Source of the DNA: Persicitalea sp964500445
GTDB lineage: Bacteria; Bacteroidota; Bacteroidia; Cytophagales; Spirosomataceae
DNA length: 64,000 nt
Reading direction: 5' to 3'
Assembly (NCBI GenBank): GCA_964500445.1
Contig: CAZCOG010000030.1
Span: 1 to 64,000, forward strand
Position numbers and translations under genes: made by a program. Under the pieces are notes generated by a model. The model did no database searches. It was not told where the DNA came from and saw only the letters and a list, made by a program, of their open reading frames with translations. Numbering within the stretch: the first letter of the stretch is position 1; the number at the start of each line of letters is the position of its first letter. Positions 59,347-64,000 of this stretch are shown here, in pieces.

Positions 59347-60714
59347 TTGAGCGACAAAAACCTCCCTCCCGCCTTCGAATCCGTTATGCAAGCCCAACTG
59401 GGGGCGGAGTTTGCTTTGTTTGAAGAAACCCTAGCGACGGCACCGCCCGTCAGTATCCGATTGAACCCCGATAAGCGGGCTTACGAAGTTTCAGGTCTAT
59501 CGAAAGTACCTTGGCATCCCCACGGCTACTACCTGCCCGAGCGCCCGGTTTTCACGCTCGATCCGGTATTCCACGCGGGCGGGTACTACGTGCAGGAAGC
59601 TTCGTCCATGATTTTGCACGAGATACTTTCGCAACTTGTCCCTGCCCAACGCCCTCTGCGGATTCTGGATTTGTGCGCCGCGCCGGGTGGCAAAAGTACC
59701 CTGCTGGCATCGTGGATGCCGCCGGGCAGCCTGTTGCTGGCCAACGAGGTCATCCGCAGCCGGGTCAATCCCTTGCAGGAAAACCTGGAACGCTGGGGCC
59801 ATCCCGGTACCTTCACGAGCAGCTACGATCCGGAAAGTTTTGCCAAACTCAACGGCTTTTTCGACATCGTACTGGTGGATGCGCCCTGCTCGGGTGAAGG
59901 ACTGTTCCGCAAAGACCCCGAAGCCGTGCGCGAGTGGTCGCCCGAACATGTAGAACTGTGCTCGGCCCGGCAACGGCGCATCCTGGCGGCGGCGGTAAAG
60001 CTGGTGGCCCCCGGCGGTACGCTGCTCTACAGTACCTGCACCTACAATGAAGCTGAAAACGAACAGAATGCCACCTGGCTGGCAGAAACCCAAAAACTAG
60101 ACCACCTCGAAGTCGCCCTCCCCGCCGAATGGGGGGTAGTTTCGCGTAATCCCGGCTACCAATGCTACCCACACCGCCTCCGGGGTGAGGGTTTCTACTT
60201 CGCCGCTTTCCGCCAGTCGCGTGGCCTGCCCTTCCGGGGTAAGACCGGACGCTACATGAGCAAGCTGAGTGACCTTAAAAAAAGGGAAGAAGCGGCCTTG
60301 GCCGATTGGGTTCGTAACGCCGAACAACTCTTCTTCCTACAACGTCCCGACGGAACGGTGCTCTTCGCCCCCAACGAACTTTGGAACGACCTGATGCTGC
60401 TGGATACAGCCCTGCCGCAGGGCGTATGGTTGCGTCAGGCGGGTGAGTTCAAGGGCAAAGATTTCATTCCCGCCCATAGTCTGGCGATGAGTACTGTAGT
60501 TAGTCCAGATCTTGCTGCCGCAGAGCTGGACCGGGAAATGAGTTTAAGATTTTTGAAAAAAGAAAACATTGAACTACCCAACGACGCTCCCAAAGGCTGG
60601 CTGCTGGCGCAACACCTGGGCCTGAACCTGGGCTGGATGAAAAATCTGGGTAATCGCGTGAACAACTACCTGCCCAAAGACTGGCGGATTCGGATGGATA
60701 TCCGGGAGGTGTAA
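59347..60714 (+). CDS. RsmF-type rRNA cytosine-C5 methyltransferase
   Basis: 455 residues from TTG 59347. This start is chosen because the family's conserved N-terminus 'LPPAF...MQ..LG.EF' lies ahead of the first ATG. SAM motif DLCAAPGGKSTLL (about 115-127), VDAPCSGEGLFRKD (motif IV) and the catalytic Cys in STCTYNEAENE (motif VI) identify the NOL1/NOP2/Sun family. The C-terminal ~130 residues are a PUA-like RNA-binding domain. It makes m5C in 16S rRNA (RsmF) or tRNA. No partner gene. Confidence 0.92.
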   Translation: MSDKNLPPAFESVMQAQLGAEFALFEETLATAPPVSIRLNPDKRAYEVSGLSKVPWHPHGYYLPERPVFTLDPVFHAGGYYVQEASSMILHEILSQLVPAQRPLRILDLCAAPGGKSTLLASWMPPGSLLLANEVIRSRVNPLQENLERWGHPGTFTSSYDPESFAKLNGFFDIVLVDAPCSGEGLFRKDPEAVREWSPEHVELCSARQRRILAAAVKLVAPGGTLLYSTCTYNEAENEQNATWLAETQKLDHLEVALPAEWGVVSRNPGYQCYPHRLRGEGFYFAAFRQSRGLPFRGKTGRYMSKLSDLKKREEAALADWVRNAEQLFFLQRPDGTVLFAPNELWNDLMLLDTALPQGVWLRQAGEFKGKDFIPAHSLAMSTVVSPDLAAAELDREMSLRFLKKENIELPNDAPKGWLLAQHLGLNLGWMKNLGNRVNNYLPKDWRIRMDIREV

Positions 60715-60772
60715 ACCACACTACATTTAAAGGCCGGGGTACTATTCCAACCTTTTCGACTTTTTGCTACTC

Positions 60773-60786
60773 TGTGTAATTACACA
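60773..60786. promoter_or_regulatory. 14-bp perfect palindrome TGTGTAATTACACA
   Basis: A perfect dyad lying 54 bases ahead of the lipoprotein gene at 60840; shaped like an operator half-site pair (TGTGT-N4-ACACA). Regulator unknown. Confidence 0.5.
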
Positions 60787-60839
60787 CTGATACTAATATC
60801 TGTTAGCTGATAATGGTCTTTTGAAAAAACTCGTAAAAA

Positions 60840-61244
60840 ATGAAAACGCTTCGGTTGCTGGCCACTGCTTTTTTCCTTCTCGGCGAACTGGGTTGCGCCG
60901 AGAAGGAACTTCGCCCCTATGAACGTAGTCTCGTGGGTACCTGGCGACTATTCGAGGTAGGAGGCTCGACGGGTTATCAGTGGTATGTACTTCCGATGCC
61001 GGCTACGCCCTTGCAGAGTCTGACTTTTACGCGCAACGATAAATTTTCCCGTCAGGGAAACGCTCTGAGTAATTTTGAGTACCCCAGATACCGTATCATA
61101 TCGGAAGACGAACAAGTGAAGCTGGAATTGTATGGAAAGGACACGGATGGTTTCAAATCGACGCTCCGTATCGAAGGAGATACTATGTACATCGCCCCAC
61201 CCTGTTTCGAAGGCTGTCATTATGGGTTTGTCAAAATAAAATAG
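60840..61244 (+). CDS. Small lipoprotein, lipocalin-like
   Basis: 134 residues. The signal peptide ends in LGC (Cys about 19), likely a lipoprotein. The body begins LVGTWRLFEVGGSTGYQWY and continues with strands LTFTRNDKFS and LRIEGDTMYIAPP, typical of the short lipocalin-like domains abundant in Bacteroidota, with a late CFEGCHYGF cysteine pair. Ligand unknown. The next gene starts only 3 bases after its stop, so they are one transcript; a 14-bp palindrome sits upstream. Confidence 0.75.
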   Translation: MKTLRLLATAFFLLGELGCAEKELRPYERSLVGTWRLFEVGGSTGYQWYVLPMPATPLQSLTFTRNDKFSRQGNALSNFEYPRYRIISEDEQVKLELYGKDTDGFKSTLRIEGDTMYIAPPCFEGCHYGFVKIK

Positions 61245-61247
61245 GGC

Positions 61248-61616
61248 ATGAAAACTACTATTCTAATCCTGCTGCTGCCCGCTTTTTACCGGCCCCAACC
61301 GCCGCGCCTTACTCCACCCTGTGGCGTCGAAAAACCACTTCAAGAATTAAGCTGGCTCAAAGATAAAGTCGCCCAGTACCAAAAGGACGGTGGCACCCTC
61401 ACCATCATGCAGGCGCAGCACGGGAGCGAAACCCTTTTCTCCATCGAATACGCCCTGGGCACAGATGCGCGGGAAACTACCTATTACCGATGCAACGGCG
61501 GGGAGATTTGTAAAACCTCCGTCACTATCGCGGGCCTGACGAGTAGCTGCTCCGGTGATTTTCCCAATGAACTAATGGGACGGAAAATGATTTATCCCTC
61601 ATTTGAGGTGAAATGA
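61248..61616 (+). CDS. Small exported protein, unknown
   Basis: 122 residues. N-terminal hydrophobic stretch TTILILLLPAF followed by a proline/arginine-rich segment and TPPCG, an unusual signal region (see rejected items). The mature part contains LSWLKDKVAQYQKDGGTLTIMQ and two cysteine pairs (YRCNGGEIC, SSCSGD), probably disulfide-bonded. No family recognised. Starts 3 bases after the lipocalin-like gene; probably co-transcribed and functionally paired. Confidence 0.65.
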   Translation: MKTTILILLLPAFYRPQPPRLTPPCGVEKPLQELSWLKDKVAQYQKDGGTLTIMQAQHGSETLFSIEYALGTDARETTYYRCNGGEICKTSVTIAGLTSSCSGDFPNELMGRKMIYPSFEVK

Positions 61617-61695
61617 TGGGAAGTACGCAATCAAGCAGAGCGCGCCTATAAAAGGCCGTTCTGCTTCGGTACCGTCCTGACAGAAATCCAGCCAC

Positions 61696-61727
61696 AAAAG
61701 CCGCATCATTTGGTGCGGCTTTTTTTG
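61696..61727 (+). terminator. Intrinsic terminator
   Basis: AAGCCGCA (61698-61705) pairs with TGCGGCTT (61714-61721), followed by a T run to 61726. It closes the small two-gene transcript. Its T run overlaps the -33 of the next promoter. Confidence 0.85.
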
Positions 61728-61751
61728 TTGAGATCAACTTGCCTATTTTTG
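61724..61751 (+). promoter_or_regulatory. Promoter-like pair: TTTG, 16 bp, TAttTTTG
   Basis: An exact -7 box (61744-61751) follows TTTG (61724-61727) after 16 bp, 40 bases ahead of the propeller protein start at 61792. Confidence 0.55.
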
Positions 61752-61791
61752 TTAAAACAACATTCCCAGAAACTTAGCGCAACCCAACCGT

Positions 61792-64000
61792 ATGAGAAAA
61801 GTACTACTGCTTGCCCTGCTCACGATGAGCGCCTCGCTCACAACTTTCGCCCAGAAGAAAAAGAAAACTACCGCGCCACCTCCTACCACTACCACAGCAG
61901 CCACCTCAGCCGCTGACCGCACCAAAGGCTACGAACAGCGCCAGAAGCTGGACGCTAATTCCTTAGTAAGCAATGTGAAGTTCCGCGCCATTGGCCCTAC
62001 CGACATGAGCGGGCGCGTGGTGGATCTGGACGTCAACGACGCCAATCCGACGCAATTCTTTGTGGCTTATGCCTCGGGAGGTTTGTGGAAAACTGAAAAC
62101 AATGGCATGAGTTTCACGCCTCTGTTCGACCAGGAATCTACCATGTCGATCGGCGATATTGCCGTGGATTGGAAAACCAATGGGCAGACGATTTGGGTCG
62201 GCACGGGCGAAAATAATTCGAGCCGCTCGTCCTACGCCGGCGATGGCGTATACAAAAGTACCGATGGCGGCAAAACCTGGCAGCACGTTGGTCTGGAAGA
62301 TACGCATCACATCGGCCAGGTAATTCTGCACCCTAGTGACCCCAACACGGTATGTGTAGCGGCACTCGGCCATCTGTACAGCCCCAACACCGAGCGGGGC
62401 GTATACAAAACGACCGACGGCGGCAAAACCTGGGCTAAAACGCTTTTCGTGGACGACCAGACGGGTGCCATCGACCTGGACATTCACCCGACTAACCCGA
62501 ATGTACTTTTCGCTTCGCTGTGGCATAAGGAGCGCAGCGCCTGGAATTTCGTGGAGGGTGGTAAAACCTCCGGGATTTATAAGTCCACCGACGGAGGGAA
62601 TACCTGGCAACTACTAAGTACTTCAGGCAGCGGTCTGCCGCAGGGAGAAGGCGTCGGGCGGATCGGGCTGACGATTTACCCCAAAGATCCCACTATCATG
62701 TACGCTTTCGTCGACAATCAGGATAAACGCAAGCCCGAAGCCAAGAAAGAGGAGGAAGGACTGACGGTAAAGCAGCTGAAAGAGATGAAAATGGAAGATT
62801 TCATGGAGCTGTCGGACCTGGTCATCAACGAGTTTTTGGACAAAGGGAATTATCCCCAGAAAAACTCGGCAAAGCAACTCAAAGCTGACCTGAAAAGCGG
62901 CAAGCTACAGGTGAGGGATATTTATGACTTCGTGGGCGGTGCCAACGACGAGCTGATCTCCGCGCCGGTCAAAGGTGCCGAAATCTACCGTAGCGACGAT
63001 GGCGGCAAATCCTGGAAAAAGACCCACGAGGACTACATCGATCTGGTGTACACCTACGGCTACTACTTCGGACAGATTTATGTCACTCCTACCGACGCCA
63101 ACCGGATAGTTACCTTCGGTGTCCCTATTTTGCTGTCGGAGGACGGGGGGAAAAGCTGGAAAAACATTGAAAAAGAAAACGTCCACTCCGATCATCATGC
63201 GCTGTGGATCAATCCCAACAACCCGGGTCACATGATCAATGGCAACGACGGCGGTGTGAACGTAACCTACGACAGCGGAAAACACTGGTCGCACCTGAAC
63301 TCGGAACCGTTGGGGCAGTTCTACGCCATTGCCGTAGATATGGAGAATCCCTATAATGTATACGGCGGCCTGCAGGACAATGGCGTCTGGACGGGTACTT
63401 CCAAACCTCGCGAAGATGCGCCGCTGCCCGCATGGAAATCCATTATGGGGGGCGACGGGATGCAGGTGCAGGTCGACTGGCGCGATAACAGCACTGTGTA
63501 CACGGGTTTTCAGTTTGGCAACTACTTCCGGCTGGACAAGAACAAAAGTGGTTTTGGCAGTATGAAGCGGCTAGCCATGCCACGCGAAATCGGTGATCCC
63601 AAGCTACGCTTCAACTGGCAGGCACCCATTCACCTCTCGCGGCACAATCAGGACATCGTGTATTTCGGCTCCAACAAATTTCATCGCAGTTTGGACAAAG
63701 GCGAAACTTTCGAAAACCTTTCGGACGATTTGACTAAAGGTGGAAAAGAAGGCGATGTTCCTTTTGGTACTTTAACTACCATCGACGAGTCGCCCAAACG
63801 CTTCGGTTTGCTGTACGCCGGTACCGACGACGGCCTGGCCTGGGTGTCGAAAGACGCAGGCTATACCTGGACGAAAATCTCGGACGCCTTACCCCAAAAC
63901 CTCTGGGTCAGTCGTGTCGCAGCTTCGGCTCACGACGAAAGTACCGTCTATATCTCGCTCAATGGGTATCGCGACGACAATTTCTTGCCCTACCTTTTTG
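61792..64000 (+). CDS. BNR/sortilin-like beta-propeller protein, 3' end cut by window
   Basis: At least 736 residues, open to the window edge. Signal peptide (RKVLLLALLTMSASLTTFAQ), then a low-complexity KKKK/TTT-rich spacer. Repeated propeller strands carry the BNR/sortilin box SxDGGxTW: STDGGKTW, TTDGGKTW, STDGGNTW, SDDGGKSW, SEDGGKSW, SKDAGYTW. The family (often annotated as glycosyl hydrolase or VPS10-like) is exported and of uncertain activity; many are large two-propeller proteins. A region (about 310-400) rich in K/E helices interrupts the blades. The rest and the stop lie beyond the window. Confidence 0.88.
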   Translation, partial: MRKVLLLALLTMSASLTTFAQKKKKTTAPPPTTTTAATSAADRTKGYEQRQKLDANSLVSNVKFRAIGPTDMSGRVVDLDVNDANPTQFFVAYASGGLWKTENNGMSFTPLFDQESTMSIGDIAVDWKTNGQTIWVGTGENNSSRSSYAGDGVYKSTDGGKTWQHVGLEDTHHIGQVILHPSDPNTVCVAALGHLYSPNTERGVYKTTDGGKTWAKTLFVDDQTGAIDLDIHPTNPNVLFASLWHKERSAWNFVEGGKTSGIYKSTDGGNTWQLLSTSGSGLPQGEGVGRIGLTIYPKDPTIMYAFVDNQDKRKPEAKKEEEGLTVKQLKEMKMEDFMELSDLVINEFLDKGNYPQKNSAKQLKADLKSGKLQVRDIYDFVGGANDELISAPVKGAEIYRSDDGGKSWKKTHEDYIDLVYTYGYYFGQIYVTPTDANRIVTFGVPILLSEDGGKSWKNIEKENVHSDHHALWINPNNPGHMINGNDGGVNVTYDSGKHWSHLNSEPLGQFYAIAVDMENPYNVYGGLQDNGVWTGTSKPREDAPLPAWKSIMGGDGMQVQVDWRDNSTVYTGFQFGNYFRLDKNKSGFGSMKRLAMPREIGDPKLRFNWQAPIHLSRHNQDIVYFGSNKFHRSLDKGETFENLSDDLTKGGKEGDVPFGTLTTIDESPKRFGLLYAGTDDGLAWVSKDAGYTWTKISDALPQNLWVSRVAASAHDESTVYISLNGYRDDNFLPYLF

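Noticed and set aside
61248..61340. Possible frameshift in the signal region of the small exported protein
   Set aside because: The alternative frame gives a nicer signal peptide (AFLPAPTAA), but two compensating indels would be needed to rejoin the conserved-looking body, so the uninterrupted frame is kept.
1..64000. tRNA genes, CRISPR arrays, phage or integrase genes
   Set aside because: I looked through the gaps and found no cloverleaf-like 3' arms, no spaced direct repeats of CRISPR type and no integrase, transposase or phage structural motif.

Overview
The window is a piece of a Bacteroidota chromosome, most likely order Cytophagales (Dyadobacter/Spirosoma-like; the rank is an inference). 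The sequence shows a SusC/SusD pair with a FecI/FecR-type regulator, PorT-like and RemB/Wzi-like outer-membrane proteins, a eukaryote-type NrdB, and many gene fronts with the Bacteroidota -7 promoter box TAnnTTTG instead of sigma70 boxes. I see no rRNA, tRNA, CRISPR array, prophage or intact insertion sequence.

Layout. 0-3.8 kb: a NagB/PIG-L fusion enzyme for amino-sugar use, a secreted GH130-like protein, and a small secreted protein with a structured leader. 4.3-9 kb: a YifB/ComM ATPase translationally coupled to a methyltransferase, a VWA-like lipoprotein, a TesA-like esterase and an acyl carrier protein. 9.4-15.3 kb: secreted proteins, including a double NIPSNAP protein, a PA14 protein and a beta-propeller fused to an azurin-like copper domain. 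15.4-17 kb: two exported ferritin-like proteins. 17.3-31.5 kb: mostly housekeeping genes (tyrS, metallophosphoesterase, recX, nrdB, two glycan-related enzymes, corA, a RemB-like porin, gmhA, a ThuA protein, a Nudix hydrolase, typA). 31.5-35.9 kb: a MITE-like element, an SGNH hydrolase, a DUF4143 ATPase, an AraC-Ada-type alkyltransferase and a decayed Doc toxin with an intact partner gene.

35.9-48.9 kb is the most striking region. It is a 13-kb set of nine genes, all on the minus strand, that reads as a sugar-acid (aldarate) utilisation locus: ECF sigma factor, FecR-like anti-sigma, SusC with an STN signalling domain, SusD, KDGlucarate aldolase (GarL-like), GntP-family permease, tartronate-semialdehyde reductase (GarR-like), mannonate dehydratase-like protein and glucarate dehydratase (GudD-like). 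Together they would sense and import an acid sugar, dehydrate it, cleave it to pyruvate plus tartronate semialdehyde and reduce the latter to glycerate. No glycoside hydrolase is present, so the imported ligand is probably a free or conjugated small acid. The spacers hold several unusual repeats, including an 8-bp tandem repeat just ahead of the anti-sigma gene.

49-64 kb: an endonuclease III-like protein, PorT-like and OmpA-like envelope proteins, two sulfatases separated by an alpha/alpha-toroid-like protein, an M28 peptidase, an RsmF-type rRNA methyltransferase, two small secreted proteins, and a large BNR/sortilin-like propeller protein cut by the window end.

Interspersed repeats are a second theme: three roughly 106-bp GGTTAA-rich imperfect palindromes abutting gene ends, an AATCTAG-type palindrome around the gntP-like gene, a 139-bp element with 17-bp terminal inverted repeats, and a 24-bp perfect stem-loop after the first gene.
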